From Bog-756 sp963699085 (lineage in GTDB: Bacteria; Actinomycetota; Acidimicrobiia; Acidimicrobiales; RAAP-2), in the NCBI GenBank assembly GCA_963699085.1, contig CAVOTH010000001.1, forward strand, positions 1 to 64,000: 64,000 bases of DNA, written 5' to 3'. The notes under the pieces are model-generated. The model ran no database searches. It had not been told where the DNA came from and saw nothing but the letters and a program-made list of their open reading frames with translations. A program made the position numbers and the translations under genes. Below are positions 55,670-63,886 of the stretch, piece by piece (within the stretch, counting starts at the first letter, position 1; each line of letters opens with the position of its first letter).

Positions 55670-57051
55670 CGCCCGCCCGTCCCGGCGCCGGCCAGCGGGG
55701 CCAGCCCATCCACCGTGCCGCACACCTCGGCAAAAAGATCAGGTCCGTCGGCGTCGGTGACCTCGACCTCGACGAATGCGCCCACCGGAAGGTGGTCCGG
55801 GACGGTGACGATCCCGTCGATCTCGGGGGCCTCGCGGTAGGAGCGGGCTTCGCCCGGTGCGTCGATCAACACCTCGATCGTCGAACCGATGAGCTCCTCG
55901 CGCCGTCGGGCGGTGATCCCGTCCTGCAGTTCGGTGCACTCGCGGATCCGCTCGGTCACCAACTCGTGGGGTACCTGACCATCCAGGTCGGCGGCATAGG
56001 TTCCCGCCTCGTTGCTGAACGGGAAGAATCCGACCCAGTCGAGCTCGGCCTCGGCGATCCACGCCAGCAGGTGGTCGTGGTCCGCCTCGGTCTCCCCCGG
56101 ATACCCGACGATGAATGACGACCGGAATGCGGCGGTGGACTCGACGGCCCGGATGGTCCGGATCCTCTCCAAGAAGCGATCGCCCTCACCCCATCGGCGC
56201 ATGCGCTTCAGCAGGGGTCGCGACACATGTTGGAGGGACAGGTCGAAGTAGGGCACGCCGGTCGCCAGAATGGACTCCACCAACGCGTCGTCGAGGGTGG
56301 ACGGGTAGAGGTAGAGGAGCCGGGTCCAGTGGACCAACGCCGACACCCGGGTGACCAGGTCGACGATGGGACGGCCTCCCCCGATGGCCGGACCGTCGAT
56401 CCCGGGCTCGACCCGGCCACCCGACCGGTCCAGCGCATAGGACGAGAGGTCCTGGGCCACGAGGACCACCTCGGCCAGCGATCCGTCCGACGCCCCCAGC
56501 TGCTGCACCTCGTCGAGGATCGATTCGACCGACCGCGACCGCTGCTTACCGCGGAACGACGGGATGGCGCAGAAGCCGCAGTTCCGGTCGCACCCTTCGG
56601 CCACCTTCACGTACGACCACGGGGCCGTGGCGTGGGGTCGTGGAAGGTTCAACAGGTCGAAGGAGGGCAGCGGCACCCCGGCGGGCTTGGTCCCGAGCGT
56701 CACCGGGGTCCGTTCGGGACCCTTGGTCGCGTACAGCGACGTGCCGAAGGGCGCCACCAGGTCAACTTCGGGCAGCGCCTCGGCCAGTTCTTCCCCGTAA
56801 CGCTCGGCCATGCAACCGGTCACGACGAGGCGGGCGCCGTCTCGGCGGGTGTCGGACAGGGCGAGGACGGTGTCGATCGACTCCTGTCGGGCGGCCTCGA
56901 TGAAGGCACAGGTGTTGACCACCACCAGATCAGCCTCCTCGGGGGAGTCAGCCGCCTCGAAGCCGTCCATGGTGAGTGTCCCGACCAACTTGTCCGAGTC
57001 GACCTGGTTCTTCGGGCAGCCCAAGGTCTCGATCCAGTACCGCTCGGCCAC
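55666..57051 (-). CDS. rimO: Ribosomal protein uS12 methylthiotransferase RimO
   Basis: The 461-residue radical-SAM enzyme has an N-terminal UPF0004 domain (IETLGCPKNQVDSDKLVG), the radical-SAM cysteines in VAEGCDRNCGFCAIPSFRGK and a C-terminal TRAM domain. It methylthiolates an aspartate of ribosomal protein S12. It is the first gene of the operon with pgsA and cinA. Confidence 0.95.
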   Translation of the reverse strand: MAERYWIETLGCPKNQVDSDKLVGTLTMDGFEAADSPEEADLVVVNTCAFIEAARQESIDTVLALSDTRRDGARLVVTGCMAERYGEELAEALPEVDLVAPFGTSLYATKGPERTPVTLGTKPAGVPLPSFDLLNLPRPHATAPWSYVKVAEGCDRNCGFCAIPSFRGKQRSRSVESILDEVQQLGASDGSLAEVVLVAQDLSSYALDRSGGRVEPGIDGPAIGGGRPIVDLVTRVSALVHWTRLLYLYPSTLDDALVESILATGVPYFDLSLQHVSRPLLKRMRRWGEGDRFLERIRTIRAVESTAAFRSSFIVGYPGETEADHDHLLAWIAEAELDWVGFFPFSNEAGTYAADLDGQVPHELVTERIRECTELQDGITARRREELIGSTIEVLIDAPGEARSYREAPEIDGIVTVPDHLPVGAFVEVEVTDADGPDLFAEVCGTVDGLAPLAGAGTGGR

Positions 57052-57143
57052 CGGCCTAATCTACCGGGCTGCGGGGTCTCTGGCGCTACAGGCATCGGAC
57101 GCGGCGACGGGCCCAACCAGAGGAAGGGCCCGTCGCCGGCACG

Positions 57144-57232
57144 CGGAGAGGGAGGGATTTGAACCCTCGGACCCAGTTACCCAGGTCAACTCATTAGCAG
57201 TGAGTCCGATTCGGCCGCTCTCGCACCTCTCC
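57144..57232 (-). tRNA. tRNA-Ser (anticodon GCU)
   Basis: The 89-nt gene reads on the minus strand. The 7-bp acceptor stem GGAGAGG/CCTCTCC, the anticodon loop CTGCTAA, a long variable arm and the T-arm GAGGGTTCAAATCCCTC are all present. CCA is not encoded. Confidence 0.95.
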
Positions 57233-57507
57233 TTGTCTGGTCAGCGGCACTTTTTCCTGTCTGCCGACTCCCACAATCGGCCTCTGTCCCGTCTATCCCG
57301 GTCATCTGAACCTGAATCAAGACTTCGAGGCGTCACAAGGGTACAGGATCGATTCCCCGACGAATCCCGGAGCCGTCGTGGCCGAGGGCTCCAGCGGTCC
57401 TGGTCCGGCCCCTGGCCGGCCGGTGCAGCCTCATCGCCGAACTGTTCGATCTTTTGGGGCTGAGCATTACCGTTGTGGGTGGTGGAATCGGGAGTGCGAG
57501 AGCAAGG

Positions 57508-57990
57508 ATGGCCCTGGTGACAGACGACTACGGCAAAGATCCGGAAACGATCACCAAGCTCAACGCGCGACAGTTCGCGGTGACCCAGAAGAACGCCACC
57601 GAACCTGCGTTCGACAATGAGTTCTGGGACAAGAAGACGGCGGGCATCTACGTGGACATCGTCTCGGGGGAGCCACTGTTCGCCTCCAAGCAGAAGTTCG
57701 ACAGTGGTTGCGGGTGGCCCAGCTTCACCGTTCCCCTGGAACCAGCCAATGTGGTGGAGAAGTCGGACACGAGCCACGGCATGAGGCGCACCGAGGTCCG
57801 TTCGAAGTACGGCGACAGCCATCTCGGGCACGTCTTCGACGACGGGCCGCCCGAGGAGGGTGGTCTGCGTTACTGCATCAACTCGGCCGCCCTTCGGTTC
57901 GTGCCTTACGAGGATCTCGAAGCCGAGGGCTACGGGGAGTACACCAAGGTCTTCGATGAACCCACCAAGCCGGAGGAGGCAGTCCGATGA
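57508..57990 (+). CDS. msrB: Peptide methionine-R-sulfoxide reductase
   Basis: The 160-residue protein has the MsrB signature GCGWPSF and the catalytic cysteine in RYCINSAALRF, with SHLGHVFDDGP. It reduces methionine-R-sulfoxide. The zinc-binding CxxC pairs of many MsrB proteins are absent. The stop overlaps the msrA start by four bases. Starts at 57508 and 57454 are possible. Confidence 0.93.
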   Translation: MALVTDDYGKDPETITKLNARQFAVTQKNATEPAFDNEFWDKKTAGIYVDIVSGEPLFASKQKFDSGCGWPSFTVPLEPANVVEKSDTSHGMRRTEVRSKYGDSHLGHVFDDGPPEEGGLRYCINSAALRFVPYEDLEAEGYGEYTKVFDEPTKPEEAVR

Positions 57991-58502
57991 GCCAACGCAC
58001 CGAAAAGGCCATTTTGGCCGGAGGCTGTTTCTGGGGGATGCAGGACCTGATCCGCAAACGCCCCGGCGTGCTCTCCACCCGGGTGGGCTACACCGGCGGC
58101 GACGTGGCCAACGCCACCTATGGAAATCATGCGGGCCACGCGGAGGCCATCGAGATCACTTTCGATCCCGACCAGACATCCTTTCGGGACCTGCTCGAGT
58201 TCTTCTTTCAGATCCACGACCCCACCACGATCGATCGTCAGGGGAACGACAGGGGCACCAGCTACCGCTCGGCGATCTTCTACGTGGACGAATCCCAACG
58301 CAAGGAAGCTGAGGACACCATTGCCGACGTCGATGCTTCGGGCCTCTGGCCCGGCAAGGTGGTGACCGAGGTGACTCCCGCGGGACCCTTCTGGGAGGCC
58401 GAGCCCGAGCACCAGGACTATCTCCAGCACTACCCCAACGGCTACACCTGTCACTTTCCGCGCCCGGGCTGGGTGTTGCCCCGCCGAAGCGACGTCGCCT
58501 GA
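57987..58502 (+). CDS. msrA: Peptide methionine-S-sulfoxide reductase
   Basis: The 171-residue protein has the active site GGCFWGMQ (catalytic Cys near residue 14) and the sequence EHQDYLQHYPNGYTCHFPRPG, typical of MsrA. It reduces methionine-S-sulfoxide and is co-translated with msrB. Confidence 0.95.
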   Translation: MSQRTEKAILAGGCFWGMQDLIRKRPGVLSTRVGYTGGDVANATYGNHAGHAEAIEITFDPDQTSFRDLLEFFFQIHDPTTIDRQGNDRGTSYRSAIFYVDESQRKEAEDTIADVDASGLWPGKVVTEVTPAGPFWEAEPEHQDYLQHYPNGYTCHFPRPGWVLPRRSDVA

Positions 58503-58523
58503 CGACCCGCCCGCTCACCACTT

Positions 58524-58549
58524 GTGGCTCGGAAGCGAACGAGCCGCAC
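58524..58549 (+). terminator. Possible hairpin after msrA
   Basis: GTGGCTCG pairs with CGAGCCGCAC across GAAGCGAA, with a two-base bulge. There is no U-run. Confidence 0.3.
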
Positions 58550-58624
58550 CGAAACCGCGCCACCGCAAGAGTGAGTCCGGACATTCGCCCGGGCTTCCTT
58601 AGACCGCCGAAGCTGATCGTGAAG

Positions 58625-59887
58625 TCAAACCCCTTCGAGAGTTTGCTTGCCTTCGGCCGCCTCGGCCAGTGCCACTCGTCCGACTTCCGCCAGCGTGTTC
58701 TCGGGCGGAAGTGGATGTGTCAGACCCGCCCGCGTGTCCCGCACCACTCGCTCAAACGGCAAGTCACTCATGTATGCCTGCGATCCGAGCATCTCCGTCG
58801 CCAGCTCTGCGGCGGCTATTGAACTCAGCACGATCTGGCGTTTGCCCAGCATCGTCCTCACCATTTGGGCCGTGGTGCCCAACGAGTCATCAGTGGTCTG
58901 AGTGGTGAGACCCACAAGCGCCCACCATCCCATTCTGACCTCGTGAGTCAACAGACCGGCAAGGTGCCTGGTCGACTGGTTGTCCGCTCGGGATGTCCCG
59001 GCCACCCTGGCCAGTGCCTTGTCCCGGATGCCGGTCGCCGCGCCCAGGTAGGTGGCTGCAATGATCGGCAGCGAAATGTGCAGCCCGGGCATCCGGATGC
59101 CCGCAGGCGCCTGGTCCCGGGACTCGACGGCCTCCTGCGTGCCTGTTGCCGGCCCTTCGGCACGGCGAGCCCCACCTGGGCGCCGGTGACCTGGTCGCAT
59201 CAGCTGAGCGGGGCTGTCGACATAGAGTGCGTACTCCTCCGGCACGAATGCGTTGTCGAACTGCACCGAATTGCTCCCCGAGCCCCGCATCCCCATGGCG
59301 TGCCAGTCGTCGACGATCTCGACGCCGTCCGCCTGAAGGGGTGCAAGGACGGAGATCACCCGCGACCCTGTCGGGAGCACAAGCCTTGCGGCAGAGACGA
59401 GCGCGTCTGAACCCGGTGCGCCGCTACAGAGCCGACGCCTGCCACTGATCGTGAACCCCCCGTCACAGGGGCGCGCCTCCACGGTGATCATCGCCGGATT
59501 GAGCGTTCCGCTCGCAGAAAGGATCAGGCCTTCGTCCACGACCAGGTTCAGTATCCGCTCCGATTCCGAATCACCTTTCAGCCTCCGCCAAGCCATCGTC
59601 ATCACGGCATGTTGGTGCATGGCGATGGCGAGCGAGGTCGACGCACACTCCCGTGCGATCGCCGCTTGGGCCCGGCACACACCGAGGAGACCGTGTCCGT
59701 GGCCCCCTAGATCGCCTGGTACCGAGATGAGGCCGTATCCCTTGTCGCGAATTGCCTGGTAGGACTCGGAGACGAAGCTGCTCTCGGCGTCGTGGCGTGC
59801 GGCGTGCGGCTCGGCGACCGCACCGATCTCCCGTCCGAGAACGACGGCGGAGGCGACATCCTCCACAGACTGGATGACGGTGTCCAC
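58625..59887 (-). CDS. Acyl-CoA dehydrogenase-fold flavoprotein in the MNIO cluster
   Basis: The 420-residue protein has an acyl-CoA dehydrogenase fold: LISVPGDLGGHGHGLLGVC, FDNAFVPEEYAL, GMRGSGSNSVQF and an end RDTRAGLTHPLPPENTLAEV. The common catalytic glutamate of the YEGT type is not seen in that end segment; instead it has THPLPPENT, as in group D monooxygenase-like or amine-oxidising members. A 40-residue arginine and proline-rich insert (about 230-270) is unusual. It follows the MNIO gene on the same strand with one base between, so the pathway probably uses it. Confidence 0.7.
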   Translation of the reverse strand: MDTVIQSVEDVASAVVLGREIGAVAEPHAARHDAESSFVSESYQAIRDKGYGLISVPGDLGGHGHGLLGVCRAQAAIARECASTSLAIAMHQHAVMTMAWRRLKGDSESERILNLVVDEGLILSASGTLNPAMITVEARPCDGGFTISGRRRLCSGAPGSDALVSAARLVLPTGSRVISVLAPLQADGVEIVDDWHAMGMRGSGSNSVQFDNAFVPEEYALYVDSPAQLMRPGHRRPGGARRAEGPATGTQEAVESRDQAPAGIRMPGLHISLPIIAATYLGAATGIRDKALARVAGTSRADNQSTRHLAGLLTHEVRMGWWALVGLTTQTTDDSLGTTAQMVRTMLGKRQIVLSSIAAAELATEMLGSQAYMSDLPFERVVRDTRAGLTHPLPPENTLAEVGRVALAEAAEGKQTLEGV

Positions 59888-59888
59888 G

Positions 59889-60737
59889 TCAGGCTGACTT
59901 GGCGGGCATGAGCGTCCGCGACCGGGCTTCAGCCACTACCCGACGAACCGTGACCAGGTCGTCGGCGACCTCTCTGTTGGCATGTGGCCAGTTGCTGTCA
60001 CGCTCGATGATCACCGCCTCGGGGGTGACCGACTCCAGGAGGACTCCGAGGAGGTCGATGGCCTCCGGATGTACGACCTCGGAGTGGCTGTCGACAAGCT
60101 CGCCGTGTATCCAGCGCCCGCCGGCCAGGTGTACATAGCGAATCCGCTCCGGCGGGATTTCCGAGATGAATTCGGTCGGCTCCACCGGGCGGTTCTGTCC
60201 GTTGATCCAGATGTTGGTCAGGTCCAGAAGGCAGTCCCAGGCATCCGAGCGTTCCAGTAGGAGGAGATAGAACTCCTCGGGGGTGTACTCCGACCCGCTG
60301 ATCGTCGTCTTGGTGGCGAGGTTCTCAAGGCACGGACGCCGGCCTGTCACCTCGGCGATGAGTTCGATATTCCTGCAGGCACAGTCGAGCAACTCGTCGT
60401 CGTAGAGATTCGGGGCGAGATGGCCGAGGGATCGATCCCTCGAAGCGGTGAATGCCAGGTGGTCGCTGCAGATCGTTGCTCCGGTGTACTCGGCCAACGT
60501 CCGTATCTGTTCCAGATACTCACGGGTCGGCCCCGTCGCCGACGCGACGTTGCCGGAAAGGCCGTGCAGGATGATCGGGAGCCCGCGGAGCTTGTCGAGC
60601 TCCCAGGACCGGCTGACCCCACCGGTAGCGAAATACCGGTTGGCGATCAGTTCGACGCACTCCACCTGTTGTGCCCCATCTTCGAACAGGTCGCGGAGCT
60701 CCGGTCGATAGCCGGCCCCGACAGGGATCAACGCCAC
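59889..60737 (-). CDS. DUF692/MNIO-family multinuclear iron-dependent oxidase (MbnB/BufB-like)
   Basis: The 282-residue protein keeps the metal-ligand segments of the family: LHGLSGN (H58), SDHLAF (H93), LENLA (E138), LLDLTN (D172, N175), HLAGG (H203), DSHSE (D216, H218) and IIERD (E245). MNIO enzymes use non-haem iron and oxygen to rewrite cysteine-containing peptides, as in methanobactin and bufferin pathways. The GTG at 60737 is chosen because it overlaps the stop of the partner gene and follows GAAGAGGG. It sits directly after the partner gene. The likely substrate is the Cys-repeat protein across the divergent promoter. Confidence 0.85.
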   Translation of the reverse strand: MALIPVGAGYRPELRDLFEDGAQQVECVELIANRYFATGGVSRSWELDKLRGLPIILHGLSGNVASATGPTREYLEQIRTLAEYTGATICSDHLAFTASRDRSLGHLAPNLYDDELLDCACRNIELIAEVTGRRPCLENLATKTTISGSEYTPEEFYLLLLERSDAWDCLLDLTNIWINGQNRPVEPTEFISEIPPERIRYVHLAGGRWIHGELVDSHSEVVHPEAIDLLGVLLESVTPEAVIIERDSNWPHANREVADDLVTVRRVVAEARSRTLMPAKSA

Positions 60738-61591
60738 TCGATCACCCTCTTCCTGATCAACCGATCGACGACCCACTCATCGTCGCGGTGCTGGCCCGGA
60801 CTCAGGTCACCAGTTCGACCTGGCACGCGCGCGCCAGCGGATAACGACGCTACCAGATCGAATTCCGGGTCCGTGAGCCGAAGCACCCGGAACCCGATCG
60901 AGTCTCCGACGTGAACGAAACAGAGAGTGGAGCGATCACGTTCCGGGAGTCTCCAGGTCGCTCCCCTCTGATGATAGAGCTGTCGCAGATCCCACTCGAA
61001 CGAGGCTGCACTCGCGCCGGACCGTAAGTGGATCCGTCCGTTCGACGACCTCGGAGGAGAAAACGGCAGAGTCCGCTCGATGGATGCGACGTTGCCCCAG
61101 AACGAGGCGCTGCGCAGCTGCTCGAACTTTGCCATCGCCGCAATGACCTCCGCCCACTCGGACCCGTCACTGCGCTCCTTTGTCTCGTTGACGATGAACT
61201 CCCCGAATCGCGCCGTCTCGGTGGCGAAAGACTCCGTTGCCGGATGTTCGTCGATGAACTTCTCCACCATCCCCGTACTCTCACGTCCGAGGAGTGCGAA
61301 CGTCCGACGGGCATTCCAGCGGAGCATGGTGGCTCGCTTGGCCACGAACGAGTCAGTGAGATGGGCGAGGTCCTCGCCCATGGTCGTCAGGCGGTCGATG
61401 TCCACTGGTGCCAGGCCGAATGCGGTGGCAAAGCCGATACCGTCCGCCCCGAACGAAGCCCGCGCCGCAGGACTGGTGATGACTGCCGCCATCGCAGATT
61501 CGAGCCCAATTCTCACGGTCGGTGCTTCGATCATCACCTTCGGTGCCCCCCTCTCTGACCACCGCTCCCGTGGCAGATCCGCCATCCGCAT
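60728..61591 (-). CDS. Probable MNIO partner protein (MbnC/BufC-like substrate-binding protein)
   Basis: The protein of up to 287 residues has a helical N-terminal half (RRTFALLGRESTGMVEKFID, then EHPATESFATETARFGEFIV) resembling the helical domain of MbnC/BufC-type partners, and a beta-rich C-terminal half (HQRGATWRLPERDRSTLCFV). The assignment rests on helix spacing, length and its place next to the MNIO gene, not on a firm motif. It probably presents the precursor to the oxidase. Starts at 61591, 61585 and 61534 are possible. Confidence 0.6.
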   Translation of the reverse strand: MRMADLPRERWSERGAPKVMIEAPTVRIGLESAMAAVITSPAARASFGADGIGFATAFGLAPVDIDRLTTMGEDLAHLTDSFVAKRATMLRWNARRTFALLGRESTGMVEKFIDEHPATESFATETARFGEFIVNETKERSDGSEWAEVIAAMAKFEQLRSASFWGNVASIERTLPFSPPRSSNGRIHLRSGASAASFEWDLRQLYHQRGATWRLPERDRSTLCFVHVGDSIGFRVLRLTDPEFDLVASLSAGARVPGRTGDLSPGQHRDDEWVVDRLIRKRVIEWR

Positions 61592-61706
61592 TACCCGCTT
61601 AGCACACTACTCGCCGGAATATGCATCACCGAGCGCGCGGCGGTCGCGCGCTGCTACCATTTTCGAATCTGAACCAGTCGGTGGACTCGACCCGGAAAGG
61701 GGCATC
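61592..61706. promoter_or_regulatory. Divergent promoter region between the MNIO operon and the Cys-repeat gene, with inverted repeat
   Basis: This 115-bp gap has a perfect 8-bp inverted repeat AGCGCGCG-GCGGT-CGCGCGCT at 61632-61652. It could be an operator for both directions or a hairpin in the 5' leader of the precursor gene. AAAGGGG lies six bases before the precursor ATG. Confidence 0.5.
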
Positions 61707-62813
61707 ATGAGTGAGGACGATGCAGAACTGGCGCGGGAGTATCAGCAAGGAACGATTGACCGGCGAACGCTCATCGGCAAGCTGCTCGCGGCCGGCCTGA
61801 CCACCGGAGCGGCGGCGGCATTTGCCGGTGCCATCGGACCGGGCGTCGCTGGAGCAGCCGCCGAGGACACTCCCGCCGATCCGGACGTCGCCGCGGGCAG
61901 CGGCAAGCCGACGGTGACGAAGCTGAGCCACGCTGCCGGACCTGAAAAGGGCGGCAACAAAGTCAGCATCTCCGGCACCGGACTCCTCGGCGTCACGAAG
62001 GTCCACTTCGGCACGAAGTCCGCGAAGATCGAATCGACATCGGCCACGAAGGTCGTCGTGAAGGCACCCGCTGGCAAGAAGACCGTCCAGGTTACGGTCA
62101 CCACCGCCAAGGGCACCTCAGCCACGAGCCAGAAATCCAGGTACACCTATCTGGCCGTTCCGGTCGTGTCCAGTCTCTCGCCGGCCACCGGCCCCGAAGG
62201 CGGCGGCACAACCGTCGTGATCCACGGTGAACATTTCGCGCACGTGCTCGGTGTCACGTTCGGGACCGCCACGGCCGTCGTGAAGCACATCACCGACACG
62301 AAGATCACGGTCACGTCGCCTTCCCACAAGTTGACGAAGAAGAAGGCGCCCGTCCAGGTCCGGGTGCGAACCCTCGGCGGCATCTCGGCCCTCAAGGCGG
62401 GCGACAAGTTCACGTACAAGGCTGGAGCACCGACTCCGCCCACTCCGCCCACACCGCCCACACCGCCGACGCCACCGACTCCGACGCCACCCACTCCGAG
62501 TTGCGGGTCCTGTGGCTCCTGCGCCTCCTGCTCCTCTTGCAGTTCCTGTGGCTCGTGTGGCTCCTGCGGCTCTTGTAGCTCGTGTGGCTCCTGCGGCTCC
62601 TGCGGCGGCTGCGGTGGTTGCGGTGGTTGCGGCGGTTGCGGCGGATGCGCCCTTCCGGAGACGACGAAGTCAGTCCGAAAGGCACGAGCTGGAAACCGCA
62701 AGTCGGCAGACAAGCTGTTCGATGCCCGTGGAAAGGGTCTCAGCCCGCTGAGCCGGTCCCGCTCCCGCGGCGCTGGCCTGCGTCCTCTGATCACGGCGTC
62801 TCACGACCGCTGA
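61707..62813 (+). CDS. Exported IPT/TIG protein with 17-fold Cys-x-x repeat, candidate RiPP precursor
   Basis: The 368-residue protein has a twin-arginine-like signal (IDRRTLIGKLLAAGLTTG, residues 17-34), two IPT/TIG beta-sandwich domains (about 68-148 and 151-238; HAAGPEKGGNKVSISGTG and PATGPEGGGTTVVIHGEHF), a Pro-Thr linker (242-264) and then 17 cysteines at residues 266-314, exactly every third residue. The spacer pairs are GS, AS, SS and finally GG. A basic tail of 54 residues follows. No known catalytic domain is present. It lies divergently opposite the MNIO operon and before a JmjC hydroxylase gene, and I infer that the cysteines are the modified core. A purely structural disulfide-rich or metal-binding role is possible. 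Confidence 0.88.
   Translation: MSEDDAELAREYQQGTIDRRTLIGKLLAAGLTTGAAAAFAGAIGPGVAGAAAEDTPADPDVAAGSGKPTVTKLSHAAGPEKGGNKVSISGTGLLGVTKVHFGTKSAKIESTSATKVVVKAPAGKKTVQVTVTTAKGTSATSQKSRYTYLAVPVVSSLSPATGPEGGGTTVVIHGEHFAHVLGVTFGTATAVVKHITDTKITVTSPSHKLTKKKAPVQVRVRTLGGISALKAGDKFTYKAGAPTPPTPPTPPTPPTPPTPTPPTPSCGSCGSCASCSSCSSCGSCGSCGSCSSCGSCGSCGGCGGCGGCGGCGGCALPETTKSVRKARAGNRKSADKLFDARGKGLSPLSRSRSRGAGLRPLITASHDR
62502..62651 (+). repeat. Nine-base-period repeat encoding the Cys-x-x array
   Basis: TGT or TGC occurs every nine bases 17 times. The 5' half encodes mostly CGS units and the 3' part five CGG units in a row at 299-313. Synonymous codons differ between units (TGT/TGC, GGC/GGT, TCC/TCT/AGC), so the array is under coding selection rather than a recent simple expansion. 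Confidence 0.93.
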
Positions 62814-62835
62814 GGCCGGCCGTCGGGCCGACACC

Positions 62836-63876
62836 ATGGAAGCATCCACCGAGGACCTCGGCATCGACGATCTCTCGGATATTCCCTTCGGGTGGCGCCG
62901 TCGCGCCACGGTGTTGCTCCTATGCGACACCCCGGTGGTCGAGGTGATCGGCCAGATGACCGAGGACGGGATCTCCGAAGAGGACGCCGCAGCTGCATGC
63001 GCCCGAATCCTCACCGATCCGACGCTGGAGGCCGGCCAGTGGGCCATGGCTCAGCTCGGCAAGCTCGAATCGGTCATGGACGCCCGGCGAAAGATGTCGG
63101 ACCTGCTCGATCCGCAGCCGGAGATCGAACGGCGCAAGGGGCTGAGCCGAAAGAAGTTCCTCGCCGAGTACTACGCCACCAACCGCCCGGTCGTTCTCGA
63201 GGACATCTGTGAGGAGTGGCCGGCGCGTCGGCTGTGGTCGCCGGAATACCTGATGGAGACCATCGGTGACGCCGAAGTGGAGGTCATGACCGACCGGGGC
63301 GAGGGGAACGGCAATGACATCAACCTCGAACAGTTCCGGAGCCGTATGGGATTCGACGAGTACGTCAAGCGGGTGCTCGCCACCGAGTGGAGCAATTCGC
63401 TCTACCTCGTCGCCAACAACAAGCTGATGTCTGAGAAGGTGGCACAGCCACTGTGGAAGGACTTCACCCTCGACAAGCGATACATGAAGGCCGACCGCAA
63501 TCGGACCAGCACGTTCCTGTGGTTCGGACCCGGCGGGACCGTCACTTCCTTGCATCACGACATCATGAACATCATGTTCCATCAACTCGACGGCTGGAAG
63601 CACTTCATCCTCATCTCGCCGCTCGATACCCATCTGGTGGGTAACAACATCGGGGTCTACAGCGACGTGGATCCACTCGACCCCGACATCGAGCGCTTCC
63701 CACGGTTCGCTGAGGCGAGACAGCTCCAGGTGACACTCGGACCGGGAGATGCGTTGTTCGTGCCGGTGGGGTGGTGGCACCACGTGACTGCTCTCGAGAC
63801 AAGCATCAGTCTCTCCTCGACGAGCTTCGCCTTCCCGAACACGTTCGACTGGGTCCACCCGACACTGGTCGCGTAG
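62836..63876 (+). CDS. JmjC/cupin-like Fe(II)/2-oxoglutarate-dependent hydroxylase
   Basis: The 346-residue protein has a cupin JmjC core in its second half: RPVVLEDICEEWPA, FGPGGTVTSLHHD with an H240-x-D242 iron pair, GWKHF with K256 as a likely 2-oxoglutarate ligand and GDALFVPVGWWHHVTALE with the second iron histidine. This is the JMJD/FIH-like peptide hydroxylase type. The first 100 residues form an extra helical domain. The gene starts 22 bases after the Cys-repeat gene, and their products may act together, for example by hydroxylating Pro, Asn, Asp, Ser or Lys in the precursor. Confidence 0.85.
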   Translation: MEASTEDLGIDDLSDIPFGWRRRATVLLLCDTPVVEVIGQMTEDGISEEDAAAACARILTDPTLEAGQWAMAQLGKLESVMDARRKMSDLLDPQPEIERRKGLSRKKFLAEYYATNRPVVLEDICEEWPARRLWSPEYLMETIGDAEVEVMTDRGEGNGNDINLEQFRSRMGFDEYVKRVLATEWSNSLYLVANNKLMSEKVAQPLWKDFTLDKRYMKADRNRTSTFLWFGPGGTVTSLHHDIMNIMFHQLDGWKHFILISPLDTHLVGNNIGVYSDVDPLDPDIERFPRFAEARQLQVTLGPGDALFVPVGWWHHVTALETSISLSSTSFAFPNTFDWVHPTLVA

Positions 63877-63886
63877 CGGCACGCGC

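Noticed and set aside
62502..62651. CRISPR-like repeat
   Set aside because: The period is nine bases and codes for a Cys-x-x protein; there are no spacers.
62649..62666. LPETT just after the Cys array looks like a sortase signal
   Set aside because: There is no hydrophobic helix after it, only a basic tail, and the fifth residue is Thr rather than Gly. A sortase-anchored protein needs a membrane segment.
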